Positions 15,901-25,756 are shown, numbered from the stretch's first letter. The stretch: DNA of 64,000 nt from JAGLQA01 sp023135565 (GCA_030639305.1 DAOWCY010000004.1:1-64000), one strand, 5' to 3'. A program made the numbers and translations. The notes: generated by a model not told the origin, from the sequence alone.

Positions 15901-17481
15901 TCACCCGGTTTTTTTCACCGGCAGCTTAATACGAAACTCAGCGCCTTTGCCCTTTTCGCTCTTTACCTTTATGGTTCCTTTGTGCTCTTTGATGATGCCA
16001 TAGGCTACGAATAATCCTAAGCCGGTACTTTTGGCCGATTCCTTGGTGGTAAAGAAGGGATCGAATATGTTTCTCATTTTCTCTTTTCCTATTCCCATTC
16101 CTGTGTCGGCAATAATAATTTCAACATTTTCGCTGTCGTCACTACGGGTTGCCACCGAAATTTTACCGCCTTCGGGCATGGCTTCTAAGGCATTTATTAA
16201 TAGGGCAATCAGGGTTTGCTGTACCTGTTTGACATCGCAAAAAATAAGAGGGATATTCTCCTGGAGTTTTATTTCTAAAGCGATGTTTTGCAGCTTGATC
16301 TTATTATCCAGCAGCTTGAGGCTGTTATTAATGACGGCGTTCACATCGGCTTCCCGGATATCCAACCTGGACTGCCGGGAAAATACCAGCAGGTTTTTAA
16401 CCATGCCGCCGCATCTTTCGATTTCATCCCCCATTAACTGCAAATAATTTTTGAATTCAGCGCGGCGTTTTTGGTCGATCTCTTCACCGGAAATCACTTT
16501 CAGCATCAATTTAATGTAGGTGAGGATGCCTTGCAGCGGGTTGTTGATCTCATGGGCCACGGAAGAGGCCAATACTCCCATAGATGCCATTTTTTCCGAC
16601 TGGATCAACTGTTCCCTGGCCTGGTTCAGTTTCTGGGTGCGTTCTTCTACTTTCTTTTCCAATTCGATATTCCAGGATTGAATTTCCTGGTGAGCTTTTT
16701 TTAATTCTTCCACCATAAGATTGAAGGCGACGGCCAGTTGGCCGATTTCATCCTCCCTTTTTACCGGGATTTTCTTGTCTAATTCGCCGCGGGATATTTG
16801 CTCGGTAGCCAGGACCAACCGCTTAACCGGTTTCGAAACGAGGCGGTGGATAAATAGGGCGATGATCAAAAAAAAGCATAGGATGGTGAAGACAATAAAA
16901 AAAATCAATATAAGTTCAAGTCTTCCCGATTCTTTGTCTAAGTCGGCCAGCGACATGCCGATATCTAAGACGCCGAGCACTCTCAACTCTTTCGGGTGCG
17001 TATGGCATGATGCGGTGTAGCAGGTGGGTTCGTTGTATATGGGGGTTATCATGGCCATGATGCGGTGCTCTTTGCCCTTGTAATAACGGGTGCGGTCCCG
17101 GGTGGGCAGGTGTTCTAAAGGTTTCTCCGAAGCGTGACATTTATTGCAGGATTCGGCGTCCCGGTCCACATATTTATCCACTTCATCTTTATTGGTGGAG
17201 AATATGATCTTCCCTTCGTTATTAAACATTCTCACCGCCTCTATACCGGGATGGTTACCGATAATGCCCATCATGCGGTGGATACACTCGCGGTTTTCCC
17301 TGGGCATATTAAAATGTGTGGATCTGGTGATTAACTCACTGAAAATATTGACTTCACGAAAAAAATCGTTTTTCAGCAGCCCGGTCTGGTGGTCGATGAG
17401 GATGTAACCGAACACACTGACGATGATTAAGGTGACAAAACCGATAGAAAGAAAAAGTTTGGCATTGATTGTTTTAAACAT
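15901..17481 (-). CDS. Haem-binding sensor histidine kinase, paralogue 2
   Basis: 526 residues with the same plan as its neighbour: membrane segment (about 7-27), periplasmic sensor with CNKCH and CYTASCH haem motifs, second membrane segment, HAMP, coiled coil, HisKA (VAHEINNPLQGIL) and HATPase. The most conserved parts are the kinase core and the block around the second haem site (MITPIYNEPxCY). The linker and HAMP have diverged more, so the two copies may respond to different potentials or feed different regulators. It is upstream of paralogue 1 with an 84-base gap and probably shares its transcript. A nearby NtrC-type regulator (5661) is a candidate target. Confidence 0.88.
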   Translation of the reverse strand: MFKTINAKLFLSIGFVTLIIVSVFGYILIDHQTGLLKNDFFREVNIFSELITRSTHFNMPRENRECIHRMMGIIGNHPGIEAVRMFNNEGKIIFSTNKDEVDKYVDRDAESCNKCHASEKPLEHLPTRDRTRYYKGKEHRIMAMITPIYNEPTCYTASCHTHPKELRVLGVLDIGMSLADLDKESGRLELILIFFIVFTILCFFLIIALFIHRLVSKPVKRLVLATEQISRGELDKKIPVKREDEIGQLAVAFNLMVEELKKAHQEIQSWNIELEKKVEERTQKLNQAREQLIQSEKMASMGVLASSVAHEINNPLQGILTYIKLMLKVISGEEIDQKRRAEFKNYLQLMGDEIERCGGMVKNLLVFSRQSRLDIREADVNAVINNSLKLLDNKIKLQNIALEIKLQENIPLIFCDVKQVQQTLIALLINALEAMPEGGKISVATRSDDSENVEIIIADTGMGIGKEKMRNIFDPFFTTKESAKSTGLGLFVAYGIIKEHKGTIKVKSEKGKGAEFRIKLPVKKTG

Positions 17482-17581
17482 TTTTTTTGTAATTATCCCG
17501 GCAAGAGCTTCGGCAGCGCAGGGTCACCCTACCCGCTGCACCCGGGATATAACGCCCGGCACAAAGCTAAAGAAGCTTACT

Positions 17582-18019
17582 TCAATAAGCCAACTGGATG
17601 TATTCGTTCAGGTAGTGGATAGTGGCTTCCTGGTGCTTAAGCATTTTTCTTACCAGGTCGCCGATAGAGACCACGCCGGCTAATTTTTTGTCTTTTAAAA
17701 CCGGTAAATGACGGCAGGGCACCTGGTTCATGATAGCCAGACCTTCATTTAAAGGGGCATCACTGGTGACACAGGCTACGTCCCGGGTCATCACATCTTT
17801 AACCGGTGTTTTTTTCGATGAATGGCCCTGGAGAATAATTTTATTCATGTAGTCCCGTTCGGAAAATATTCCTACCGGTTTTTCCCCTTCGAGCACCAAT
17901 ATGGCGCCGATTTTGTGTTCAGCCATGATTTTGATGGCGTCGAATACGGTGGCTTTTAAACCTACCGAAATGACATCGCGCCCTTTTTCTTCCAAAACAT
18001 CAGAAATCTTAATTTCCAT
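17582..18019 (-). CDS. Tandem CBS-domain protein
   Basis: 145 residues made of two CBS domains (about 8-65 and 75-130) with GAILVLEGEKPVGIFSERDY and HLPVLKDKKLAGVVSIGDLV. Such proteins bind adenine nucleotides and act as energy or redox sensors. The start follows GAGGTGAATC. It is the last gene downstream of the Rnf/Nuo-like operon on the same strand, 91 bases after it, so it may report adenylate or NAD(H) state to that complex (inference). Confidence 0.88.
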   Translation of the reverse strand: MEIKISDVLEEKGRDVISVGLKATVFDAIKIMAEHKIGAILVLEGEKPVGIFSERDYMNKIILQGHSSKKTPVKDVMTRDVACVTSDAPLNEGLAIMNQVPCRHLPVLKDKKLAGVVSIGDLVRKMLKHQEATIHYLNEYIQLAY

Positions 18020-18110
18020 GATTCACCTCATTAAACATAATTTCAAAAGAGTAAGTCACCATTTGGGGGCGGTGCCCCCATCCTATATAATAACACAAAT
18101 TATTTTTTTT

Positions 18111-21100
18111 TTAAAGGTCACATCTTAAACAGCGTTTGGCTTCATCCACACACATCTCTTCCGTGTAACCGGTTTCAACTTCGGCGAAACTCTTTTTCCT
18201 TTCGGCCATTTTGATGCAGGGCATTTTTTTCCGTTTCAAACCTTCGCTCACTTCGTCCGGCACTTCGATCTGCGGTACCATTTTCTTTGGTATCACCGGC
18301 CTGTAGCGCCATTCTATCTTTTCTCCGTCGAAATACTTGACGATGGCTGCCGCCGAACGCTGACCGGCGGCAATGGCTTCGATGATGGTTGCCGGGCCGG
18401 TAACGGCGTCACCGGCGGCAAATACGCCGGGGATGTTGGTTTCGAGGGTGTTGGGATCAACTTCGAAGGTATTCCAGCGGGTGAGATTCAAACCGGTTTC
18501 CCGGGTCAAATCTTCTATTTCCGGGTCCTGGCTGATGGCCGGTACGATGATGTGGCAGGGAATAATAAATTCGGAACCTTCCATGGGAACAGGACGGCGG
18601 CGGCCGCTGGAATCAGGTTCTCCCAATTCGTTGCGAATACACTCTAAACCGGTAAGCTTGCCTTTTTCGCCGATAATGCGGGTGGGAGATACTAAATAAT
18701 CGATTTTGACGCCTTCTTCTTCGGCTGCTTCGATCTCTTCTTCGAAAGCGGGCATTTCCCGGCGGGTGCGGCGGTAGGCGATGGTGACTTCTTTGGCGCC
18801 GAGGCGCGCCGCCACCCGGGCGGCGTCGATGGCTGAATTGCCGCCGCCGATTACCACTACTTTATCGCCGGGTTTCGTTTTATCGCCGAAGTTGACCTGG
18901 CGTAGGAAAGCGATACTGTCTACGCAGCCTTCGTACTTGTCTTCGCCGTGGATACCCAGGGTTTTCCCTTTATGAGCGCCCACTGCCGACAGTATGGCGT
19001 CGTAACCCTGTTCTTTTAAATCGTCGATGGTAAAATCCTTGCCGATGCGAACGCCGGTTTTTATTTCCACGCCCATGGCTGCGATGGCGTCGATCTCCGC
19101 CTGGATAATATCCCGCGGTAGGCGGTATTCGGGTATGGCCGCCACTAACATGCCGCCGGCTTTGGGCAGGGCTTCGAAAACCGTCACGGCATAACCTTGC
19201 TGTATTAAGAAATAGGCTGCCGACAACCCGGCGGGGCCGGCGCCGATAACGGCGATTTTTTCCTTTTTGGTAATGGGCAGGGCCCGGATATTTTTGGCCC
19301 GTTCCTTTTCTAAGTCGGCCACATATCTCTTCAGGTACATGATGGCAATGGGTTTATCCACTTCGCCCCGCTTACATTCCGATTCGCAGGCGTGGGGACA
19401 GGCGCGTCCGCAGACCGAGGGGAAAGGATTGTCCTCTAAAATAATATCTAATGCATCTTTATACTGTTTGTTGGCGATATAAGCCACATAACTAGGTACG
19501 TCGATGCCGGCCGGACAGGCGCTCTGGCAGGGGCTGGGAGACAGCCGCTTACATACCCCGGCGGGACAGCGTTTTTCTAATATATGGGCTTCATATTCGT
19601 GCCTGAAATATTTGAGGGTGGTTAAAACAGGATTAGGCGCGGTCTTGCCTAACCCGCACAAGGCTCCGTTGAGGATGGTTTCCGATAGGCGCAGCAGGGT
19701 ATCGATGTCTTCCATTTTCCCTTTGCCTTCGCTGATCCGTTCCAGGATTTTTAACATCACCGTGGTGCCGACGCGGCAGGGGGTGCATTTGCCGCAGCTC
19801 TCTTCGGTGGTGAATTCTAAGAAAAAGCGGGCAATATCCACCATACAACTGGTTTCATCCATTACTACCATACCGCCGGAACCCATGATGGCGCCGGTTT
19901 TATTGATGGATTCATAGTCGATGGGGATATCGAACTTCCACTCGGGGACACAGCCGCCGGAGGGGCCTCCCAACTGGGCGGCTTTAATCTGGTGGCCGAC
20001 GATGGGGCCGCCGCCTACTTCGAAAATGGCTTTACGTAACGACATACCCATGGGCACTTCTATCAGGCCGGTATATTTGACTTTACCGGCCAGGGCAAAA
20101 ACCTTGGTGCCTTTACTGCCTTCGGTTCCTATAGCGGCATACTTCTCAGCAGATTCGACGATGATCCAGGGCAAATTGGCCAGGGTTTCTACGTTATTGA
20201 CCACCGTGGGACGTTGATAAAGACCTTTCACCGGTGGGAATGGCGGTTTTGGCCGGGGCATGCCGCGCTGGTCTTCGATGGAGGCGATAAGGGCTGTTTC
20301 TTCGCCGCAGACAAAGGCTCCGGCTCCTTCCCTGATGCTGACATCAAAGGAAAAATCGCTGCCCATAATATTTTGACCGAGATATTTCCTTTCCCGGGCG
20401 TCGGCTATGGCTTTGTCTAAGGTTTTTAAGGCCAGCGGATACTCGGCGCGGCAGTAGATATAACCCTGGGTGGCGCCGATGGCATACGCGGCAATAATCA
20501 TGCCTTCTAATACAGCATGGGGGTCGCCTTCCAACAGTGAACGGTCCATGAATGCGCCGGGGTCGCCTTCGTCGGCATTACATATGACATATTTTATATC
20601 GGATTTGGTATTTCTACAAAATGACCATTTACGCCCGGTGGGGAACCCGGCGCCGCCGCGGCCCCTTATGCCCGATTTGCTGACCTCTTCGATTACCTCT
20701 TCGGGGGTGATCTTCAATATCATGGCCGTGGCTTTATAACCGGCTTCGCGAATATAATCCTCGATGCTGAAGGGGTCGATGTTACCGCAATTCCTGAGGG
20801 CTATTTTTATTTGATCTTTTACCACTACATATTCATCATCGAAAGGCACTCCGGGATATGCTTCTTCTCCGTCGGATGGCTGGTACTGGAACAAAGCATG
20901 CTCCTTGACGGGCTTGCCGTTTTTTATGGTCTGCTCAATGATTTCCGCCGCGGATTCGGGGGTTAGATTAGCATAGATCAAGCGTGTGCGCCCGGTTGTC
21001 TTTAACTCGGCTATGACCTCCTGGGAACACAGCCCGATACAGCCGGTGGCTTTTATTTCCACCGGTAGGCCCGTTTCTTCTATGACCCGGGTAAAGGCTT

Positions 21101-21176
21101 CATGCACATCCACTGCGCCTGCCGCACGGCCGCAGGTGGCCATTCCTATCGTTAAAATCGACGTTCTTTTATCCAT
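18111..21176 (-). CDS. NuoF-like NADH-binding flavoprotein fused to a GltD-like FAD/NAD(P) module
   Basis: 1,021 residues. Segment 1 (about 1-95) is a thioredoxin-like [2Fe-2S] domain (MATCGRAAG, TGCIGLCSQE). Segment 2 (about 125-540) is NuoF-like: GRGGAGFPTGRKW (FMN), GEETALIASIED (NADH) and CGKCTPCRVG plus LCGLG for a [4Fe-4S] cluster. Segment 3 (about 545-1021) is GltD-like: CQSACPAGIDVPSYVAYI, CGRACPHACESECKR, FAD motif GAGPAGLSAAY, NAD(P) motif GGGNSAIDAARVAARLGA and a final RCLRCDL. Such subunits occur in NAD(P)H-dependent hydrogenases, formate dehydrogenases and bifurcating enzymes. Here it follows NuoE-like and NuoG-like genes in an Rnf operon, so it probably feeds NADH electrons toward Rnf. 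Confidence 0.9.
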   Translation of the reverse strand: MDKRTSILTIGMATCGRAAGAVDVHEAFTRVIEETGLPVEIKATGCIGLCSQEVIAELKTTGRTRLIYANLTPESAAEIIEQTIKNGKPVKEHALFQYQPSDGEEAYPGVPFDDEYVVVKDQIKIALRNCGNIDPFSIEDYIREAGYKATAMILKITPEEVIEEVSKSGIRGRGGAGFPTGRKWSFCRNTKSDIKYVICNADEGDPGAFMDRSLLEGDPHAVLEGMIIAAYAIGATQGYIYCRAEYPLALKTLDKAIADARERKYLGQNIMGSDFSFDVSIREGAGAFVCGEETALIASIEDQRGMPRPKPPFPPVKGLYQRPTVVNNVETLANLPWIIVESAEKYAAIGTEGSKGTKVFALAGKVKYTGLIEVPMGMSLRKAIFEVGGGPIVGHQIKAAQLGGPSGGCVPEWKFDIPIDYESINKTGAIMGSGGMVVMDETSCMVDIARFFLEFTTEESCGKCTPCRVGTTVMLKILERISEGKGKMEDIDTLLRLSETILNGALCGLGKTAPNPVLTTLKYFRHEYEAHILEKRCPAGVCKRLSPSPCQSACPAGIDVPSYVAYIANKQYKDALDIILEDNPFPSVCGRACPHACESECKRGEVDKPIAIMYLKRYVADLEKERAKNIRALPITKKEKIAVIGAGPAGLSAAYFLIQQGYAVTVFEALPKAGGMLVAAIPEYRLPRDIIQAEIDAIAAMGVEIKTGVRIGKDFTIDDLKEQGYDAILSAVGAHKGKTLGIHGEDKYEGCVDSIAFLRQVNFGDKTKPGDKVVVIGGGNSAIDAARVAARLGAKEVTIAYRRTRREMPAFEEEIEAAEEEGVKIDYLVSPTRIIGEKGKLTGLECIRNELGEPDSSGRRRPVPMEGSEFIIPCHIIVPAISQDPEIEDLTRETGLNLTRWNTFEVDPNTLETNIPGVFAAGDAVTGPATIIEAIAAGQRSAAAIVKYFDGEKIEWRYRPVIPKKMVPQIEVPDEVSEGLKRKKMPCIKMAERKKSFAEVETGYTEEMCVDEAKRCLRCDL

Positions 21177-21178
21177 TT

Positions 21179-21688
21179 TTATACTTCCTCTGCCTCTGCG
21201 GCCCGGCGATACTCTTCGACGATCGCCTTGATTTTATCTACATCGATGCTGCCGTAGACTTTATCGTTCACCATAATGGCCGGCGCCAGGGCACAGCAGC
21301 CGAGACAGGCTACATCCTGCACGGTAAAGAGGCGGTCCTCGGTGGTAGGGTTCTCATGATCAACTTTCAGGATCGATCTCAATTTCTTGGTCAACACCTT
21401 AGAACCACCTACATGACAGGCAGTGCCGTTGCACGTTTTGATTATATTTTTCCCTACGGGTTTTAAACTGAATTGGGAATAAAAGGTGATAACACCATAA
21501 ATACGACTCTCTGAGAAAAGAGTATTTTCCGCTATATATTTGATGGCATATCCGGGGACATAACCGAAAACCGCCTGGACTTGCTGGAGATATATCATCA
21601 GGGAATTCTCATGGGAAAAACGCTCGAAGACCTGTTCCAATGCGGTTAGGTCTTCCGGGGATGGAGTTAAGTTTTCTTGCTCCTGCAT
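21179..21688 (-). CDS. nuoE: NuoE-like [2Fe-2S] subunit
   Basis: 169 residues with the thioredoxin-like fold of the 24-kDa subunit and the four cluster ligands in CNGTACHVGG and CLGCCALAP. QVQAVFGYVP and GVITFYSQFSL are typical helix and strand motifs. It lies 2 bases before the NuoF-GltD gene and 16 bases after the NuoG-like gene, the standard E-F order of NADH-oxidising modules. The cytoplasmic partner of NuoF is a safe inference. Confidence 0.92.
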   Translation of the reverse strand: MQEQENLTPSPEDLTALEQVFERFSHENSLMIYLQQVQAVFGYVPGYAIKYIAENTLFSESRIYGVITFYSQFSLKPVGKNIIKTCNGTACHVGGSKVLTKKLRSILKVDHENPTTEDRLFTVQDVACLGCCALAPAIMVNDKVYGSIDVDKIKAIVEEYRRAAEAEEV

Positions 21689-21704
21689 GGCTCAGATTTC
21701 CTCC

Positions 21705-23714
21705 TTAAAACAATTTCTTAAAAACATTTTCCATATCTTTACAGTGGGCGCATAACACTTTGTGACTGTCGATCCGATCGATGCCCGGGGGTAGTTTATC
21801 TGCTCCGCTAAAACTGAGCGGATGTCCTTTATCTATTTTTATTCCGTCGCCCTCTAATTTACTATAATCTATTTCTTTAAGATGCGGGTCTACCAGGGTG
21901 ATCTCTTTCTCCCATATTTCCCGGCTGCCGGTGGATTCCCAGTTTTGGCCCATCCTTTTGGCCAGTTCTTTAAAAATCCAGGTGGTGGGTTTGGCTTCGC
22001 CGGGGGGATCGACTGCTTTTCTTACCCGGTTTACCCGCAGGTCGGAGCTAATGTAGGTGCCTTCGCATTCAGCCCAAACGGCTGAAGGCAGCACCACATC
22101 GGCATCAGCGGAATATTCGGTGTCGAAAAGATCCTGCACCACTAAAAATTCCACCTTGTCCCGCTTCTTAAAATGCCGGCCTAAGGAATAGACAAACTTT
22201 TTCCCTGCCAGATCGAAATCCTCTCCGGATTTAATGCCCATAAGATAAGCGCCGATGGCGTTGTTTTCCCTGGTTAAAGAGAAAATGCGGGTGTTTCTCA
22301 TTTTCTTCAACGGGGTAATATCGAATTCCGGGTGGTGGAAAACAATAATGTTGTCACCGTCTACTAACCGGTCTATGCCGGTAAAATCTTTTTGGTGAAT
22401 TTTAGCAAATTTCGATATGTCGGTGTCCCGGGGGTCGATCACTACCAATTTCACGCCGTGGAGAACGGCCTGCTTGACATAAGAACCGGCTACGGGAGTT
22501 TCCCGGGTGATGTCCGCGCCCGCGATAACGATGGTGGAAGCCTTATCTAAATCTTCATAAACGATGCCGGGGAAAGTGGAATTCTCAAAATGAACCACAT
22601 TATCCGCAGCGCCGAGAACAGCCTGGAAAAATTTCTTAACCGAAAAAAGGTCCTCGGTGGTATATTTGGTGGAGACGGTAGAGGCCACCTGGTCGGGGCC
22701 GTACTTTTCCTTTATTTCTTTTAACTTTGCGGCAATCAAATCTAAGGCTTCATCCCATTCAACTTCCTGGAGAGCGCCGTTTTTCCTGATTTGGGGTTTA
22801 GTTAGACGTTTTTCAGAATAGAGGAAATCGAAAGCGAAACGGCCCCGGAAACAGAGACGGCCATCATGGTTGGGTTCTGCTTCTTCGATGCCTCTTACTT
22901 TGACGATTTTGCCCTCTTCTTTGTGTACGTAAAGCTCCAATTGACAACCTACGCCGCAGTAGTGGCAGGTGGTGCGCACCGTGTCCACTTCCCAGATCCT
23001 GGAATTAAAACGGCCTTTCTTTTCAAACAGGGAGCCTACGGGACAAACCTGGATACATTCGCCGCAGTAAACACAATCGGATTCGGGGATAGTGGTGTCG
23101 CCTCTAACCACAATTTTGGACTGCATGCCCCGGTAACCGTGAGAAATGGCCCGGTTAACCTGTATCTCGTTGCAGGCATACACACACTTGCCGCATAAAA
23201 TACAGCGGGAAAAATCCCGGGCGATGAGGGGGTCTTCGAAGTCTAAGGGGTATTCGACGGGCAGGCTGTCAAAAGTCCTTTCGGTCACCATGTACTTATA
23301 GGCCAGATCCTGGAGTTGACACCTGCCGTATGCGGTACAGATGTCCCCGGCCCGGTCATATTCTTCCACCATGGCCTGGAAATCGGTCCATTCCTGGGGC
23401 AGCACATCGCGTACCGAACAATTGTGGTTGCCTGAGATGAGCATCAGTTCTAAAATGGTGCGCCGGGCATCGTGGATGCGTTTGGTGTCGGTGAACACTT
23501 CTAAGTTGGAGGCGGCGGGGGTGGAACAGGAAGAGATGAAACCGGGCACTTTTTTGGCTTCCACGATACAAATGCGACAGGCCCCGGTGGGGGTTGCTCC
23601 TTTCAGGTAACAAAGGGTGGGGATAAAAATGCCGTTCCGTTTGGCAACCTCTAAGATGGTCTCACCCTGTTCAAAACTGTACTTATGACCGTTTATGGTT
23701 ATTATATTATCCAT
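21705..23714 (-). CDS. NuoG/formate-dehydrogenase-like Fe-S protein lacking the Mo catalytic residue
   Basis: 669 residues. The N-terminus has a [2Fe-2S] ferredoxin domain (CYLKGATPTGACRIC, later SSCSTP), a His/Cys [4Fe-4S] site (GNHNC ... CTAYGRC), and two [4Fe-4S] clusters (CILCGKCVYAC, CVYCGECIQVC). The Mo-bisPGD-type domain begins with CHYCGVGC ... LCFRGRF. Active formate dehydrogenases of this type have Sec or Cys in an RxCHAPTV motif after the VLG segment. Here that stretch reads NVVHFENSTFPGIV with no Cys and no in-frame TGA, and about 200 residues are missing compared with the FdhA family. So it is a NuoG-like electron conduit rather than a formate dehydrogenase. It precedes the NuoE and NuoF-like genes. 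Confidence 0.85.
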   Translation of the reverse strand: MDNIITINGHKYSFEQGETILEVAKRNGIFIPTLCYLKGATPTGACRICIVEAKKVPGFISSCSTPAASNLEVFTDTKRIHDARRTILELMLISGNHNCSVRDVLPQEWTDFQAMVEEYDRAGDICTAYGRCQLQDLAYKYMVTERTFDSLPVEYPLDFEDPLIARDFSRCILCGKCVYACNEIQVNRAISHGYRGMQSKIVVRGDTTIPESDCVYCGECIQVCPVGSLFEKKGRFNSRIWEVDTVRTTCHYCGVGCQLELYVHKEEGKIVKVRGIEEAEPNHDGRLCFRGRFAFDFLYSEKRLTKPQIRKNGALQEVEWDEALDLIAAKLKEIKEKYGPDQVASTVSTKYTTEDLFSVKKFFQAVLGAADNVVHFENSTFPGIVYEDLDKASTIVIAGADITRETPVAGSYVKQAVLHGVKLVVIDPRDTDISKFAKIHQKDFTGIDRLVDGDNIIVFHHPEFDITPLKKMRNTRIFSLTRENNAIGAYLMGIKSGEDFDLAGKKFVYSLGRHFKKRDKVEFLVVQDLFDTEYSADADVVLPSAVWAECEGTYISSDLRVNRVRKAVDPPGEAKPTTWIFKELAKRMGQNWESTGSREIWEKEITLVDPHLKEIDYSKLEGDGIKIDKGHPLSFSGADKLPPGIDRIDSHKVLCAHCKDMENVFKKLF

Positions 23715-23740
23715 TTTTTTTAAAAATCCTTTTATTTTTT

Positions 23741-25756
23741 TTAAGTCGAACTTTTTTCTTGTTTTAATCCCGGTAAATCCAAATGTTTTTTATAACATAT
23801 TAAACCGCAGTCAAGGCAGCGTCCGGCTTCGATCAACGTTTCTTCCGGGGTTAGATTGCTTAAATTATCTATATTTTTCCTGGGGTACGCGAGAGCATCC
23901 GTTTCCGCTACGATTTCGCGAACGTCCTGCAGCGCTGCTGCGGTGATAATGACCCCGGGTTCCGGCGCCACTTCTTCCCCGGACACATGGAGGTGAACCG
24001 CCCGCACTACTTTCCTGCCTCGCCTGACAGCGGTTACCACGGCTGTCTGGTCGGTGGAACGCCCCATTTCGCCTACGTCGAAAATACCCATATCCGGTTC
24101 TCGCGGTAATACTTTAAAAATCTCTACTGTTTTCCATTTGTTTTCTTCTTCTTTTACGATCAGCATCTCCGGGAGACGGCCGGAACCGACAATGAGATGG
24201 TCTAAGGGGATGTCCTTTACCTCGCCGCTTTCGGTGCGGATGGAAATCCCGGTTAAACGGTCCGCTTCACCGCGCAGTTCCATGGGCACACTGGAATAAT
24301 AGATATTCACACTGCCCCTTTTAATGACATTTAGATCGATGTCGTAGTAGTCGGTTTTTTCTTTAGAATAAGGATATACGATGGTTACCTCTTCCGCGCC
24401 GCTGTTGAGACACACTTCCGCGGCTTTAACGGTAGCTTTACCGCCGCCGACGATCACGACGTTTCCGGCTAAGTCCACTTTCTCGCCGTGGGCCGCGCCG
24501 ATCAATATGTCGAGGAGGAGACCGGTGCCGGGTATCATACTTTCACCCCACACTTTCCCCCTCATGATCTGGCGGCTGTCCCAACCGCCGGAGGTCAGCA
24601 GCACCATATCGAATTCTGCGCCGAAAAGAGAAGAGAGAGTAAAATCTTTTCCCATTTGCTTACCGGTTTCAACCGCCACGCCGATCTCTAATATGCCGTC
24701 GATGTCCCAATCGAGGACGTCCCGGGGCAGCCTCTCTTCGTCGATTACGTACCTGAGAATACCGCCCAATTTGCCGGTGGCTTCGAAAATCTTAGGCTGA
24801 TACCCTAAGCGCCTCAAATAATAGGATGCAGTTAAACCTTCGACGCCGCCGCCTACCACGGCGATTTTCTTGCCGGCCGCGGGGGGCAAATAATTGGGCA
24901 GGGCGCGTTGACCTGTTTCCCTTTCATACCCGGCCACGAACTTCTTTAAAGCATTGATGGTGACCGGTTCGTCTACTAAATTACGGCGGCATTCGGTTTC
25001 ACAGGGGGCGGGACATAAATGACCGCAGACTAAGGGGAAGGGGTTCTTCTCTTTTATCACCCGTACCGCTTCTAAATAATCGCCGTCGCTGATGTGGCGG
25101 ATATAGGCGGGAATGTCGATCTCCGCCGGACAGGTGCGCTGGCAGGGGGCTGTGCATTCGTTCACTTTGTAGTCGGAAAGGATCCGTTTGGCGGCGGAGG
25201 TGACGGTGATGATGTCCTTGGGACACACCTCGGCACAAACGCCGCAGGAAGTACAGCGGTCTTTATTCACTACCGGCAGGTTGTCTTCTCCCATGGAGAG
25301 GGCGTCGAAAGGACAGGCCCTGACACAGGTGCTCAAACCGAGGCAGCCGATAACGCATTCTTTGCTGCCGCCGTACAAGAGCACTGCCGCACGGCAGTCG
25401 GGGACGCCGATATAGGAATATTTCAAATCGGCTTCCTGCACTCCGTAGCGGCAGCCGGGCTGCGATATTTCCGGTTCTTTTTCTGCCACGGCCATACCCA
25501 TCACTGCGGCCACGGCCTGGGCAATATCAAAACCTCCGGCTATGCAGACGTCCGGTTTGGCTTTGCCGAACACCACCGCTTCAGCAGCGGCAGAGCAGCC
25601 GGCATAACCGCAGCCGCCGCAGTTGGCGCCCAATAAGGCATCCTCTACTTGCTCGATGCGGGGATCTTCCCAGACGTAAAATACCTTCGACGCTATGGCC
25701 AGCATTATCGCTGCCAACAGGCCCAAACCGGTTAGACTGAGTGTTGCAATCAACAT
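23741..25756 (-). CDS. rnfB: RnfB fused to a GltD-like FAD/NAD(P) oxidoreductase domain
   Basis: 671 residues, about twice the length of normal RnfB. The RnfB part (about 1-195) has the N-terminal membrane helix, the CGGCGYAGC [4Fe-4S] motif and two ferredoxin clusters (STCVRACPFDAL, CTSCGVCAEVCP). The rest is GltD-like: CQRTCPAEIDIPAYIRHI, CGHLCPAPCETECRR, an FAD motif written GGGVEGLTASYYL in place of GxGPAGL, an NAD(P)-like motif GGGKATVKAAEV, and terminal RCLDCGLICY. A second GltD module sits in the NuoF fusion of the same operon. The fusion suggests NAD(P)H, not only ferredoxin, can exchange electrons directly at RnfB (inference). The altered FAD loop and NAD loop could mean weakened cofactor binding. 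Confidence 0.9.
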   Translation of the reverse strand: MLIATLSLTGLGLLAAIMLAIASKVFYVWEDPRIEQVEDALLGANCGGCGYAGCSAAAEAVVFGKAKPDVCIAGGFDIAQAVAAVMGMAVAEKEPEISQPGCRYGVQEADLKYSYIGVPDCRAAVLLYGGSKECVIGCLGLSTCVRACPFDALSMGEDNLPVVNKDRCTSCGVCAEVCPKDIITVTSAAKRILSDYKVNECTAPCQRTCPAEIDIPAYIRHISDGDYLEAVRVIKEKNPFPLVCGHLCPAPCETECRRNLVDEPVTINALKKFVAGYERETGQRALPNYLPPAAGKKIAVVGGGVEGLTASYYLRRLGYQPKIFEATGKLGGILRYVIDEERLPRDVLDWDIDGILEIGVAVETGKQMGKDFTLSSLFGAEFDMVLLTSGGWDSRQIMRGKVWGESMIPGTGLLLDILIGAAHGEKVDLAGNVVIVGGGKATVKAAEVCLNSGAEEVTIVYPYSKEKTDYYDIDLNVIKRGSVNIYYSSVPMELRGEADRLTGISIRTESGEVKDIPLDHLIVGSGRLPEMLIVKEEENKWKTVEIFKVLPREPDMGIFDVGEMGRSTDQTAVVTAVRRGRKVVRAVHLHVSGEEVAPEPGVIITAAALQDVREIVAETDALAYPRKNIDNLSNLTPEETLIEAGRCLDCGLICYKKHLDLPGLKQEKSST

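Noticed and set aside
21705..23714. Selenocysteine formate dehydrogenase
   Set aside because: No in-frame TGA and no CHAPTV-type segment; the protein is NuoG-like.
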